A stretch of 64,000 bases of DNA, taken from Sinorhizobium fredii USDA 257 (lineage in GTDB: Bacteria; Pseudomonadota; Alphaproteobacteria; Rhizobiales; Rhizobiaceae). The notes beneath the pieces are model-generated. The model was given only the letters and a program-made list of their open reading frames with translations. It had not been told where the DNA came from and did not search any database. Within the stretch, counting starts at the first letter, position 1. Each line of letters opens with the position of its first letter. Below, piece after piece: positions 35,453-44,729 of the stretch. The translations under genes and the position numbers were made by a program. The stretch is taken from contig NC_018000.1 of the NCBI RefSeq assembly GCF_000265205.3, forward strand, positions 3,348,001 through 3,412,000, read 5' to 3'.

Positions 35453-36934
35453 ATGCTGGCTGCGCGTTCAACTGTTTCGCGAATATCCCGACACTGGCAC
35501 AGCCCCGACTTTGTCGTGGCTCCGCTGATGCTGGCAGGGCTACTCCTTGGATTGTGGACCGGGCCTGTGCGGGAGGCCGAGGCTGCAACGGCAGTACAGG
35601 AACCGCTTTCACCCAAGCTTCAAGATGGCAGGCAGCGTGCCTTTCCTACGGCCGAAGGCTTCGGCGCCGGTTCCGTTGGAGGCCGAGGCGGCAAGGTGAT
35701 CTATGTCGTTAACACGAACGAGTCGGGCCCAGGATCTCTGCGTGATTGCGTCGAAGCGTCCGGGCCACGCGTTTGCATTTTCCGCACGGGCGGTACCATA
35801 ACACTGCGCGAGAAATCGCTCGTGGTCCGAAATCCGTTCTTGACCATTGCCGGGGAGACGGCCCCGGGCGGCGGCGTCGCGATCCGGAACGGTGAGACAC
35901 AAATTCGTCCTTCAATCGAAATTTGGACCAACGACGTGATCATCAGGCACATTCGCCTCCGTCCAGGGCCGCATGCGCGCAAGGCTTGTTGTTCTGGCGG
36001 TCTCGGGATGTACTCCGAGGCGGCAAGAGACATCATGCTTGATCATATCTCCGCCAGCTGGGGATCGGACGAGACGATAGATTCAGAAGATGCCAGAAAT
36101 TTCACCTGGCAATGGGGAATTGCCAGTGAGCCGCTGTTGAAAGGCGGCCCGGGGAAACAGAATCGTGCACGCAACATGCTGTTCACCAAGGGCGGCAACG
36201 TTTCGGTGCACCACTCGCTCTTTGCGTTCGGCAGGTTCAGAAATCCGCAGATAAAAATGAAAACTCCCGGCGCGGTCGCGGATGTCGTGAACAATGTTTT
36301 CTTCTCGCCAGCGTGGCAATACGTCGTAAGCTTTGGCGATGAATGGACGCATATTCAGGCCAATGTCGTCGGCAATTACAAGATCGCAGGTCAGAAGTTG
36401 CGCAACGACCACATGGTGCATCTTTTCACCGAAAGCGGACTCGGGCACTCGATCTATGTCAAGGACAACTATGACGAACCCTATCGTACTGAGGCTGGCC
36501 AAGATGACAGCTTGGTTCTAGCCGAGGATCAAAGGCGGTTTGTTGTGAAGGCACCGTTTGAGGTGCCGACGATTCGCACTTCCGTGCCCAGGGTCGCTTA
36601 CGACGAAGTCCTGGCGAATGCCGGTGCCACAAAGCCCGAGCGCGATGCGGTCGACAATCGCATCATTGGGGCCATCAAGAGTCGAAGCGGGCGACTGCTG
36701 AAAACGGATCCGCGCGACGTTGGCGGCTGGCCTGATCTTGGTGCTGGAACGCCGTACCAAGACGGGGACATGGACGGCATTTCAGATGATTGGGAGACCA
36801 AGAACGGCATCGATCCAATGAAGCCGGATGATGGGCAGCAGGACATGGATGGTGACGGGTGGTCAAACCTCGAAGAGTTTCTCCATTTCATGGCCGGCGA
36901 TCCCGAAGACGGCGTCCAACTGCCCCAACAATGA
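35453..36934 (+). CDS. Secreted pectate-lyase-like protein with Ca2+-binding C-terminus
   Basis: A 493-residue protein. A hydrophobic segment (FVVAPLMLAGLLLGLWTG) and AEAATA form a signal peptide or anchor. Residues ~55-370 form a right-handed beta helix of the pectate lyase type: PTAEGFGAGSVGGRGGKVIY, ESGPGSLRDCVEASGPRVCI, NDVIIRHIRLRPG, ISASWGSDETIDSEDARNFT and SLFAFGRFRNPQIK. Near the end a calcium-binding dockerin/thrombospondin-3-like stretch, DGDMDGISDDWETKNGIDPM and DMDGDGWSNLEEFL, follows. It likely cleaves or trims the EPS or a plant polysaccharide. GAGGGA precedes the ATG at 35453; the open frame extends upstream to 35339 but overlaps the sulfotransferase. Catalytic residues cannot be assigned by eye. 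Confidence 0.82.
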   Translation: MLAARSTVSRISRHWHSPDFVVAPLMLAGLLLGLWTGPVREAEAATAVQEPLSPKLQDGRQRAFPTAEGFGAGSVGGRGGKVIYVVNTNESGPGSLRDCVEASGPRVCIFRTGGTITLREKSLVVRNPFLTIAGETAPGGGVAIRNGETQIRPSIEIWTNDVIIRHIRLRPGPHARKACCSGGLGMYSEAARDIMLDHISASWGSDETIDSEDARNFTWQWGIASEPLLKGGPGKQNRARNMLFTKGGNVSVHHSLFAFGRFRNPQIKMKTPGAVADVVNNVFFSPAWQYVVSFGDEWTHIQANVVGNYKIAGQKLRNDHMVHLFTESGLGHSIYVKDNYDEPYRTEAGQDDSLVLAEDQRRFVVKAPFEVPTIRTSVPRVAYDEVLANAGATKPERDAVDNRIIGAIKSRSGRLLKTDPRDVGGWPDLGAGTPYQDGDMDGISDDWETKNGIDPMKPDDGQQDMDGDGWSNLEEFLHFMAGDPEDGVQLPQQ

Positions 36935-37121
36935 GCTGATGCATTCGTTGCCCGAGACTGCAAGGGCACGCACAGCGAACATACCGCAAGCGCACCAAAC
37001 CGGTGTTGAGGCGCCCGGTGTGCAGGGGCTTGAAAGACCGATGCGCTGGCGCGGGCGAGATGATCGTAGTCAGCGATTCGTGAGGCGGGTTCGTTTGGGT
37101 TAACTGGGGGATTGATAGGCC

Positions 37122-38015
37122 ATGATCTTGAGTGCCAGCAAGTTCTATTCATCGGGGATGGATTCGACCGACGTGGCGTTGGAATCTGCGTTCTTCGCAA
37201 AGCTCAAAATGCGGAACGGCACTTTCAAGTTGACCCAACCGTCGCGCTTTCAAGAACTGGAGGTCGCGTTCCGACCATATGTCGAGGAGCGCGCGAACTC
37301 GCTTCGCGAGGTTCTCGACGTGGGAGTTTCCACCGGGCTAACGACCGTGGAGCTCGCCAGATTCCTGACTGATTGTGGAGGTGCTGCCAGCATCGTTGCA
37401 ACCGATCTTTTCATCGAGGCCCACATCGTCGAACTGGTTCCGGGGTTTAGAGTTTTCTGCGATCCGGAGGGTTGGCCGTTGCAGTATGACGTTCGGGGTA
37501 TCGCAGTTCGTCCATGGGTCCGAAGACTGGACTACGTGACGCTTGCTTTTATTCCACTCATGTTTGGCCGCAGCGTCCTACGACCTCGCCTGCGCTCGCG
37601 CATAGTGGCCGGTATGAGCAGGCCGGTGCAAATGATTACCCGGTCACTGCCATCGAATGGTGAAATCGAATTTGTTGAAGATGACATTATGCGTCGCTCG
37701 GAGCGCTTTATCCGCCGGTTCGACATGGTACGCGCCGGCAACATCCTGAATACAGGATACTTTTCTCCGGATCAGATTCATATCGCAATTGAGAACATTT
37801 ACTCCTATCTCCGCGGTCCCGGCGCCTTGTTCATGATCGCCCGCACCAATCGCGCTCAGGAAAACGCTGGCACCCTGTTTGAGCTAAACGGGAACGGATC
37901 GTTTGCCGCATTGGAGCGCGTGGGCGGGGGATCGGAGATCGAAAGGCTCGTGCTGGATTTCCGCGCCCCCGCAACTGTTGACGGCTACCCGGTGAGTTCA
38001 TTGGTTCATCGATAA
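37122..38015 (+). CDS. SAM-dependent methyltransferase-like protein
   Basis: A 297-residue soluble protein. The sequence EVLDVGVSTGLTTVELARFL is a class I methyltransferase motif I (glycine-rich SAM loop), followed at the expected distance by SIVATDLFIE (acidic end of strand 2) and later by FDMVRAGNILNTGYF, the post-motif strand. The region between is longer than usual and basic (WVRRLDYVTLAFIPLMFGRS, VLRPRLRSRIVAG). Its substrate is unknown; position in the EPS locus suggests a sugar or lipid acceptor. No obvious ribosome-binding site beyond GGGGG upstream. It is separated by 187 bases from the lyase gene. Confidence 0.72.
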   Translation: MILSASKFYSSGMDSTDVALESAFFAKLKMRNGTFKLTQPSRFQELEVAFRPYVEERANSLREVLDVGVSTGLTTVELARFLTDCGGAASIVATDLFIEAHIVELVPGFRVFCDPEGWPLQYDVRGIAVRPWVRRLDYVTLAFIPLMFGRSVLRPRLRSRIVAGMSRPVQMITRSLPSNGEIEFVEDDIMRRSERFIRRFDMVRAGNILNTGYFSPDQIHIAIENIYSYLRGPGALFMIARTNRAQENAGTLFELNGNGSFAALERVGGGSEIERLVLDFRAPATVDGYPVSSLVHR

Positions 38016-38152
38016 GGCGCCAAGAACGTCAGCGAGCGAGCTTTCGGTGGCCGTCTACTGACGCGTCAACTCAAGAGGCATTGTCAACATGGTCGGCTCT
38101 CGTTCAGACTCTGCCTGGGGCGGCGTGCATGCCGTTTTGGTGGCAGTGCTCA

Positions 38153-38989
38153 TTACTGAACGCTCCCATTTCTCAGCCACCCATTCAGATCTCTGCCGAC
38201 GATGGCGCCTAGCTTCTCGATCTCCGTGGTGTAGAAATCGCTCATGCGTTCCCGCAGTTCGCGGGTCAGCGGCGCGTACTCCACTTCGGCAGCGGCCATT
38301 GACCGCATTTTCTTGAAGCCGGCATTGTTCCTGAAAGGCGCGACTATAGGCTTCAACGGGCGCAGCAGACGGCGCAAAGTCGGGTTAATCATCGGCTCCG
38401 CCTTGTCTTTAACTTTCTTCTCCAGAGGCCTGAGCGGCAGATCGTCCGTCATCTTGATGTGCTTCCGAACGCGATCGAGCTGCGCACACGCGTCAATTCG
38501 CATGTCCTCGTAAAGCACGACAAGTATCTGCTCGGCTGGAAACCGATCAAAATAGGCTCGCAACTGCTGAAAGTAGAGGCCGCCGTTCAGGAAACGCCCG
38601 CCGGCACCCATGCGTGGGTCAAGATATTGGGCGATGTCGCGGCCGACTTCGCCCCTGCGGTATAGCATGCAATAGTCCGAGTAGGCCCGCTCGATGGGAT
38701 TGCGCAGCTGTGCGATCAGCATCGCGTCGGGAAGTTTCTGGCTTATTCGCTCAGCTGCGCCCTCTGTATCCATATAGGAATTGGATTTTTCGCCGACGAG
38801 ATGTCGATCCTTCTGTCCTTCGAAGTTCGAGAGGTACCACTGGTCTCCGCGATCATAGTAACGACTGAAATAATGCAATTCTGGAGCCGGCATGTAAATG
38901 CGGGGGTGCTGTTGCAGCGATTGCTGGAGCCACGTCGTGGCGCTCTTGGTCGCGCCGATAATCAGGAAATCGATATCGTGCAATTTCAT
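38153..38989 (-). CDS. Sulfotransferase family protein
   Basis: A 278-residue protein of the heparan-sulfate-sulfotransferase-like (NDST/HS3ST) type. It has the 5' PAPS loop DFLIIGATKSATTWLQQSLQ at the N-terminus, HYFSRYYDRGDQWYLSNFEG, and the 3'-phosphate motif MLIAQLRNPIERAYSDYCML. LVVLYEDMRIDACAQLDRV continues the fold. This subfamily modifies sugars in polymers, so a sulfated EPS is plausible. It is unlike the 34497 enzyme in sequence, so not a duplicate. It is immediately downstream of the flippase gene (39 bases) on the same strand. Confidence 0.9.
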   Translation of the reverse strand: MKLHDIDFLIIGATKSATTWLQQSLQQHPRIYMPAPELHYFSRYYDRGDQWYLSNFEGQKDRHLVGEKSNSYMDTEGAAERISQKLPDAMLIAQLRNPIERAYSDYCMLYRRGEVGRDIAQYLDPRMGAGGRFLNGGLYFQQLRAYFDRFPAEQILVVLYEDMRIDACAQLDRVRKHIKMTDDLPLRPLEKKVKDKAEPMINPTLRRLLRPLKPIVAPFRNNAGFKKMRSMAAAEVEYAPLTRELRERMSDFYTTEIEKLGAIVGRDLNGWLRNGSVQ

Positions 38990-39028
38990 GGATTTCCCTC
39001 CGTCACAGGTCTCGAGAGAAGCGTTCTG

Positions 39029-40366
39029 CTATCTTGCCTCTGTCTGCCGATACGCCACCGCCATCGTCCAGAGCCAGATGACAGCCATGAGGATATGAGC
39101 CAGATTTGCGCCCATTGGGCCGACCCGTGGGATCAGCGTCAACGCGGTGGCATGAAATGCGATTGTTGCGACGAGCGCGCTGCTCAAAACCCGGTCCTCC
39201 CGCCCCATGGCGAGAAGCGCTGAGCGCGTAACCGTACCATACAACGTCATAGCCGCCGCGATGGTTTGAACGACGACCAACGGGCCGGCCGCCTCGAATT
39301 CCGGACCGACAGCTAGTCTTAGCACCGGATCGATCGCCAAATACACCGCGCCGACCAGCAATATTCCGAAGCCGAGAAGAAGTACTCGCATTTGCGTGGC
39401 GGCCCGATGAAACGCTTCAATTGCGCCCGAGGCCCAGGCCCGGGCCAAATCCGGGTAGAGCACGGCCTGCACGTGATCTCCGATTTGCAGCGTCATTCGG
39501 CCAATACGCTTAGCAATGTGATAAAGACCCGCGGCGGTCGGGTCGGCCAGGTACCCGACGAGAAGCGTGTCGAGCTGGTTGGCACTCGAACGCAGGGTCA
39601 ATGACAGGTTCGTCGAGATCGCGAATTTCCAGAGACCTGGAAAATGAGCGGTGATACCGCGAACAGAAGCCTTAAGCATGCTCGCCAACATTCCTTGTCT
39701 TCGCAACTCCGCAAGCGAAAGGAAGACGATGGTCAGCGAGCCGAAGATGTGGGCCACCATCCATATCAGGACAAATTCCTGCAAAGTAGCGCCGAAGGCA
39801 AACCCGATTGCGCACAATCCCGCGCGGAAAATGCTCGTAGCGACCTGGCCATAGGCGATTGATCGAAACTTCCCGAACAGGCGCAGCACGGCAATCGGCA
39901 TGCCGGAGATCTGAAACGGCAGAATGGCACAAAACAGGGTGACGAGTCCGGTCATCTCGGGCGAGATCCCGAGCGAGGGACCGAAGGCCCACACGAGCGC
40001 CACGGCAATCACGCATCCGGTCGCCGCTGCGGAAATGTCAAGCACAAGGCCGAACTTGAACAATGAAGCGAGCGTTTCCGTGCTCTTCGATTGCGCGCCG
40101 AATTTGATCAGTGGCTGCCATGACTGAAAGTTCACGAGCCGCTCTATGGCGCTCGTGTATGTGAAGCAAAGCGCCAAAACGCCATACTCAGACGGACCAA
40201 GCGCCCTGGCCGTCAGGGCGAATCCAACGAGGCCTAGCAGAGAGGTAAGCGCATTCCCTGTGAGGAGATGCCGTATATTTCCCAGACGGCCTTTAAGGCC
40301 TTTTTCCTGAGCGAGTATCTTGTGGAGGCGGTTGAAATATTTGGCCAGCTTTTCTCGAATCGCCAA
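39029..40366 (-). CDS. Wzx-like oligosaccharide flippase
   Basis: A 445-residue membrane protein with about 12 hydrophobic segments, of the MATE/PST polysaccharide-transporter family. The N-terminus GNALTSLLGLVGFALTARAL GPSEYGVLALCF is typical. It would flip UndPP-linked repeat units across the inner membrane for Wzy-type polymerisation. The start is TTG at 40364-40366: an AGGAGG lies five bases upstream and no ATG is near. It is followed by a sulfotransferase gene on the same strand and is divergent from the Wza-like gene. Confidence 0.88.
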   Translation of the reverse strand: MAIREKLAKYFNRLHKILAQEKGLKGRLGNIRHLLTGNALTSLLGLVGFALTARALGPSEYGVLALCFTYTSAIERLVNFQSWQPLIKFGAQSKSTETLASLFKFGLVLDISAAATGCVIAVALVWAFGPSLGISPEMTGLVTLFCAILPFQISGMPIAVLRLFGKFRSIAYGQVATSIFRAGLCAIGFAFGATLQEFVLIWMVAHIFGSLTIVFLSLAELRRQGMLASMLKASVRGITAHFPGLWKFAISTNLSLTLRSSANQLDTLLVGYLADPTAAGLYHIAKRIGRMTLQIGDHVQAVLYPDLARAWASGAIEAFHRAATQMRVLLLGFGILLVGAVYLAIDPVLRLAVGPEFEAAGPLVVVQTIAAAMTLYGTVTRSALLAMGREDRVLSSALVATIAFHATALTLIPRVGPMGANLAHILMAVIWLWTMAVAYRQTEAR

Positions 40367-40658
40367 CGAGACCTCCTGCCTCTAACGAGGCCGCCGGATC
40401 AAAAAAAGCGCCGCCCTTCGGCCGTGGCACGCGGCTGGTGCCCCTTTAAATCTATCAGGAGTGAGCCCGACACCGCAGGGCAGGACACCCGCGCGGCCCC
40501 CTAGGCGCAGTCGTGTTTGAGCGTCCAGGAAAGTCGCCTTGCCGGTCGCCGGCGCAATAAACAACTAAAATCCTTTGACGGGACAGTATGAGGGAGAATA
40601 TAGTCGCGCAAGATATTTTGATAGCCTTTTCTTTGTTGCTTTTTGGAGGGCGGTTGCG

Positions 40659-41912
40659 ATGGGGACATTACCTCCGCTGACGGCCATGAGCTTGTCCCTA
40701 CGGGTTTGGGGCGCGTATATTTTGGCGATCGTGCTGCTGGTGGTCGGACTCTTGGTAGGCCCGACGCCGCGTGCGTTTGCCAGTGAATATCGGCTCAACA
40801 CGGGAGATGTTCTGACCTTCGACTTCCTCGACGATGCCGAGCTGCCAGTCACCGCGACCATTTCCGGCAACGGCGAAGCAGAGTTCCCCCTTATCGGTGG
40901 GGTCAATCTCGTGGGGCTCACGATAACGGAGGCCTTGGAAAAGCTTGGCAGCGAGTACCGGAGACGCGACATCCTCGTCGATCCAAAGCTGTCTCTCAAT
41001 ATCTCGACCTTCCGGCCGATTTTCGTCCTCGGTGAGGTCAGGAGTCCCGGTTCGTTTCCCTTCTATAGCGGCCTAACGGTAGAGCAGGCCATCGGCCTCG
41101 CGGGCGGTATGCAGGTTGTCGCGGCGAACGCGTCCGACCGGCTCCTTGTACGCGCCCGCCTGCGTGGGGAGATCGAGTCCGCAAAAACCGAAATCGTTCA
41201 TGAGGCCATCTATGCGGCGAGACTTGCGGCGCAGTTGAAATCCAGCGAGAAGGTCGACCTGAACGACGTCCCGGAGGTCGCCCGCACGCATGTCGAGGAA
41301 TTGCCGTTTGAGGGCGTCATCGAGCTTGAGGAGAAGATCCTAAAGGAGGATCTCGCCGCCTATAGATCGCAAGCGCAAATTCTCACGGAAGGGATTGCCC
41401 AGGTCGAGGGTGGGATAGAGATCCTGAACGAGCTCGTGCAGCAGCAAAAGGATATAGTGAGCAACAGCGTTGACGATGTGGCGCGCGTCGGCGCGCTCCG
41501 GCAGCGCGGGCTGAACACCGAAAGCGAGCTCTCTCGCGCGGAGAACAGCGCGGCAACGGAAAAGGCCCAACTCCTGGAAACCTTTGCGACCCTTGCACGT
41601 ACGCGCCAGGAGGTGAGTGAGCTGAAATTGCAACTGGCAAAGCTCGCAGCTGATAGAAAGAAGGATATTCTGACCCAGCTCCAAGAGCGTGAAATTGCCA
41701 TCAAGAAACTGATTTCGGAGCAACGCTCCGCTGAAGAGCAGATCCTCCTCATGGCCGCGGTGGCTCGGGATGAATCGAAAAAAAATCAAATCTCCTATGC
41801 TTATGAGATCCGTCGAAACGCAGTTGGCGGCAAGCCGACCAGCCTTCAGGCGTCCCTCGTCACAGAATTGCTGCCGGGCGATGTCGTCGTCGTGAGTATC
41901 GCCGGAATGTAA
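40659..41912 (+). CDS. ExoF-like polysaccharide export protein (Wza/OMA family)
   Basis: A 417-residue periplasmic/outer-membrane export protein, the same length class as rhizobial ExoF. Residues 1-~48 form a signal peptide ending after TPRAFAS. Then comes the polysaccharide export domain (YRLNTGDVLTFDFLDDAELP, GEAEFPLIGGVNLVGLTI), an SLBB domain (PIFVLGEVRSPGSFPFYSGL) and a long helical hairpin (~230-390) with VGALRQRGLNTESELSRAEN, followed by a last SLBB-like strand ELLPGDVVVVSIAGM. It exports the polymer with the Wzz-like protein. TGGAGGG eight bases before the ATG at 40659 decides the start; the frame is open to 40575. It begins an operon with the initiating transferase. Confidence 0.92.
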   Translation: MGTLPPLTAMSLSLRVWGAYILAIVLLVVGLLVGPTPRAFASEYRLNTGDVLTFDFLDDAELPVTATISGNGEAEFPLIGGVNLVGLTITEALEKLGSEYRRRDILVDPKLSLNISTFRPIFVLGEVRSPGSFPFYSGLTVEQAIGLAGGMQVVAANASDRLLVRARLRGEIESAKTEIVHEAIYAARLAAQLKSSEKVDLNDVPEVARTHVEELPFEGVIELEEKILKEDLAAYRSQAQILTEGIAQVEGGIEILNELVQQQKDIVSNSVDDVARVGALRQRGLNTESELSRAENSAATEKAQLLETFATLARTRQEVSELKLQLAKLAADRKKDILTQLQEREIAIKKLISEQRSAEEQILLMAAVARDESKKNQISYAYEIRRNAVGGKPTSLQASLVTELLPGDVVVVSIAGM

Positions 41913-41966
41913 CATTCGCAGGCAAGTATATTTGAGAACACGCTCCACGCGCCGAGGGCCATTGAA

Positions 41967-42656
41967 GTGAAGCCCAATCGAGAGCATGCAGTCTTCGCTT
42001 TTGGTTTGCCTGCCTCGTCGGGATCGTACCGTCTCAAGCGCGTTCTCGAGTGTGCGCTTGGCGGAATGCTTCTCGTCCTCTGCCTACCGCTGATGGCGGT
42101 AACGGCGATCGTCGTTTGGGTGAGCCTTGGCTCGCCATTGTTCTTCACCCAGTCACGCGCCGGTTCGGGCATGCGGGTATTCACGGTCGCCAAGTTTCGC
42201 ACGATGACGGACGCGCGCGGTCCGGACGGCGCATTGTTGCAGGACCAAATGCGACAGACCGCCGCGACCTCGCTGCTGCGCAGACTTCGCTTCGATGAGC
42301 TGCCACAACTCCTTTCCGTGTTGGCAGGCGACATGTCGATCGTAGGCCCGCGCCCGCTTCCGTTGGCGACGGTTGTAAGCTTCGGTGACCTTGGCCGCCT
42401 GCGCTCACTGGTGGCTCCCGGCATGACGGGCTGGGCGCAGGTGAACGGCAATACGTTGCTATCGGACGAGGAGAAGATCGCGCTTGACCTCTGGTATGTC
42501 GCGCACGCTAGTGCTTGGCTCGACGTGCGAATTCTCCTGCTGACACTGAAGACAATCGTTCTCGGCGAGCGCGTCAACGAAGTACACCTAAAAATTGCCA
42601 AGGATTTTCTTTTGCGTCATTCTTGCGGTCAGCAGCCGCGAGGAAAGATGCGATAG
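41967..42656 (+). CDS. ExoY/PssA-like initiating sugar-1-phosphate transferase
   Basis: A 229-residue short-form bacterial sugar transferase that places the first sugar-phosphate on undecaprenyl phosphate. It has one N-terminal membrane segment (LGGMLLVLCLPLMAVTAIVV) and the Bac_transf domain: FTVAKFRTMTDARGPDGALL, RLRFDELPQLLSVLAGDMSI VGPRP and VAPGMTGWAQVNGNTLL, including the Asp-Glu active-site pair in FDELPQ. Length matches ExoY of succinoglycan and PssA. Part of the plus-strand operon after the Wza-like gene, overlapped downstream by possible deacetylase frames. Confidence 0.92.
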   Translation: MKPNREHAVFAFGLPASSGSYRLKRVLECALGGMLLVLCLPLMAVTAIVVWVSLGSPLFFTQSRAGSGMRVFTVAKFRTMTDARGPDGALLQDQMRQTAATSLLRRLRFDELPQLLSVLAGDMSIVGPRPLPLATVVSFGDLGRLRSLVAPGMTGWAQVNGNTLLSDEEKIALDLWYVAHASAWLDVRILLLTLKTIVLGERVNEVHLKIAKDFLLRHSCGQQPRGKMR

Positions 42657-42717
42657 CAGGCCGGGTAGCAGTTTCGGCGAAAAGCCCACCTCTCGGCGTG
42701 GGTGGCGGCAAGGTCTT

Positions 42718-43416
42718 GTGGAGATTTCCGTGGACGGTTCGCATTTCCCTTTTGGACGCACTTTGGTCGTCGCTCCGCACCCTGATGATGAGGTGCTAGG
42801 CGCCGGCGGGACGATCGCGAAGCTGGCTTCGGGGGGCGAGGAGGTCTTCGTCGCGATCGTAACCGAGGGAAAGCCGCCGGCTTTCGACGCCGCGACTATC
42901 GCCAAGACGCAGGCCGAGGCGAGGGAGGCGCACCGGGCCTTGGGCGTGCGGGAAACCCTTTGGCTGCGTCTGCCTGCCGCACAGCTTGCGGAAACCGCGC
43001 ACGCGTCCGTCAACGGTGCGCTGCTTGACCTTGTGCTGCGTCTGCGCCCGCAAACCGTGCTCGTTCCCTTTGTGGGCGACATACATATGGATCATCAGCT
43101 GACCTTCACCTCGGCGCTGGTTGCCTGTCGACCGCACCAGGCGGGATTTCCGAAGCTGATCCTCGCCTATGAAACGCTTTCGGAAACGAATTGGAATGCG
43201 CCGTACCTGTCCCCGGGATTTCTGCCGAATTTTTTCGTCGACATCACCGAGCATCTCGAGGCGAAGGTCAAGGCAATGCAGCTATTTGCATCGCAGCTAC
43301 GCGAACCACCGCACGAGCGTTCCATAGCGAGCTTGCGTGCGCTCGCCACTTTGCGTGGGGCGACGGTGATGCTCCCCGCGGCCGAAGCGTTCGTCCTGGT
43401 TCGACACGTCGTTTGA
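42718..43416 (+). CDS. PIG-L family N-deacetylase
   Basis: A ~232-residue PIG-L/LmbE-type zinc hydrolase that removes N-acetyl groups from sugars. The metal-binding motif TLVVAPHPDDEVLGAGGTIA is near the N-terminus and the second His motif is GDIHMDHQLTF. The starts are GTG codons: 42718 (after AAGG) or 42730 (after GGAG); both lie after the initiating transferase stop. An ATG at 42595 would overlap that gene by 62 bases and add a non-conserved lead, so I reject it. It precedes the DegT aminotransferase gene by 95 bases; deacetylated amino sugars would then be available for formylation or other changes. Confidence 0.85.
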   Translation: MEISVDGSHFPFGRTLVVAPHPDDEVLGAGGTIAKLASGGEEVFVAIVTEGKPPAFDAATIAKTQAEAREAHRALGVRETLWLRLPAAQLAETAHASVNGALLDLVLRLRPQTVLVPFVGDIHMDHQLTFTSALVACRPHQAGFPKLILAYETLSETNWNAPYLSPGFLPNFFVDITEHLEAKVKAMQLFASQLREPPHERSIASLRALATLRGATVMLPAAEAFVLVRHVV

Positions 43417-43511
43417 GGTGGGGACCACCGACCGCGGCATTGCCCGTTGTATATTCGATGCACTCTTTCGGCTCGGCCGGAGGCGGATGAAATACGGAGC
43501 TGGAGGGATCC

Positions 43512-44729
43512 ATGGGGCGCTGGCCGATTTACGACGAGGAGCAGATCGAGGACGTCGTCTCGGTTCTTCGATCGGGCGAGGTGAATGCCTGGACGGGACC
43601 CCATGTCCGCAACTTCGAGGAGCTTTACGAGCGCTTTCTTGGCGTGAAACACGCGGTGGCCGTGGCGAACGGAACGGTGGCGCTGGACCTGGCTCTGTAT
43701 GCGCTCGGGCTTCGGCCGGGCGACGAGGTGATTGTTACCCCACGAAGCTTCATCGCCTCGGCCTCTACGGTGCCGATGGCGGGCGGGGTCGCGGTTTTTG
43801 CCGATGTTAATCGCGATAGCCAGAACATCACCGTGGAAACTATCAGTGCGAGGCTGACACCGAAGACCAAGGGCATTATCGCCGTCCATCTTGCCGGGTG
43901 GCCCTGCGACATGCCGGCGATCATGGCATTCGCGCGCGAAAATGGGCTGTGGGTGATCGAGGACTGCGCCCAGGCGCACGGGGCCGAACTAGACGGTCGG
44001 CCGATCGGCAGCTTCGCTGACATAGCAGTCTTCTCCTTCTGTCAGGACAAGATCATTACCACCGGAGGCGAGGGCGGGCTCGTGGCGATGAACGACGACG
44101 AGCTATGGAAGAAGGCTTGGAGCCGCAAGGACCACGGCAAGTCTTTCGATGCCGTCTACAACAGAAAGCACCCGCCCGGGTTCCGCTGGCTGCACGAATC
44201 AATTGGGACGAACTGGCGCATGACATCTATCCAGGCGGTGTTGGGATCGCGACAATTGCTGCGCCTCGAGCAATGGCGCAGCATTAGGACGCACAATGCT
44301 GCCATCCTCGCCAATGCCGCCAAGGAGATCGACGCTCTGCGTACGCCCCTTCCTCCGCGTGGTGCCCGGCATGCTTGGTATCGGTTCTACACCTTCTTGA
44401 AGCCGGAGCTTCTGAGGCCGGGATGGAGCAGGGACCGGATCGTCGCGGAGATTAACAGTGCCGGGGTCGCCTGCTTCAGCGGCAGCTGCTCGGAGATTTA
44501 CCTCGAGAAGGCGTTTGTGGGCTTAAACATGGGGCCAGTCGAGAGATTGCCGAACGCGCGGGAGCTCGGAGAGACGAGCCTCGCATTCCTCGTCGATCCC
44601 GCTCTTGACACGGCTGCGGTGGGGAGGGCTGCACAGGTTCTCCGTGAGGTCATGGCAAGCGCCAGTTCAACGAGAAGCGTGCCGTGGAACGTCATAGTTT
44701 CGCAAGAGGAGCAACAACCTCGAAACTAA
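43512..44729 (+). CDS. DegT/DnrJ/EryC1/StrS family aminotransferase
   Basis: A 405-residue PLP-dependent sugar aminotransferase that turns a keto-sugar nucleotide into an amino sugar. It has the fold start VLRSGEVNAWTGPHVRNFEE, the cofactor-contact motif KHAVAVANGTVALDLALYAL, VIEDCAQAHGAELDGRPIG and the Schiff-base Lys within FSFCQDKIITTGGEGGLVAM. Length and motif order are normal. A strong GGAGGG precedes the ATG. It is the natural partner of the CapD-like 4,6-dehydratase. Its 3' end overlaps the convergent SGNH gene by four bases. Confidence 0.93.
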   Translation: MGRWPIYDEEQIEDVVSVLRSGEVNAWTGPHVRNFEELYERFLGVKHAVAVANGTVALDLALYALGLRPGDEVIVTPRSFIASASTVPMAGGVAVFADVNRDSQNITVETISARLTPKTKGIIAVHLAGWPCDMPAIMAFARENGLWVIEDCAQAHGAELDGRPIGSFADIAVFSFCQDKIITTGGEGGLVAMNDDELWKKAWSRKDHGKSFDAVYNRKHPPGFRWLHESIGTNWRMTSIQAVLGSRQLLRLEQWRSIRTHNAAILANAAKEIDALRTPLPPRGARHAWYRFYTFLKPELLRPGWSRDRIVAEINSAGVACFSGSCSEIYLEKAFVGLNMGPVERLPNARELGETSLAFLVDPALDTAAVGRAAQVLREVMASASSTRSVPWNVIVSQEEQQPRN

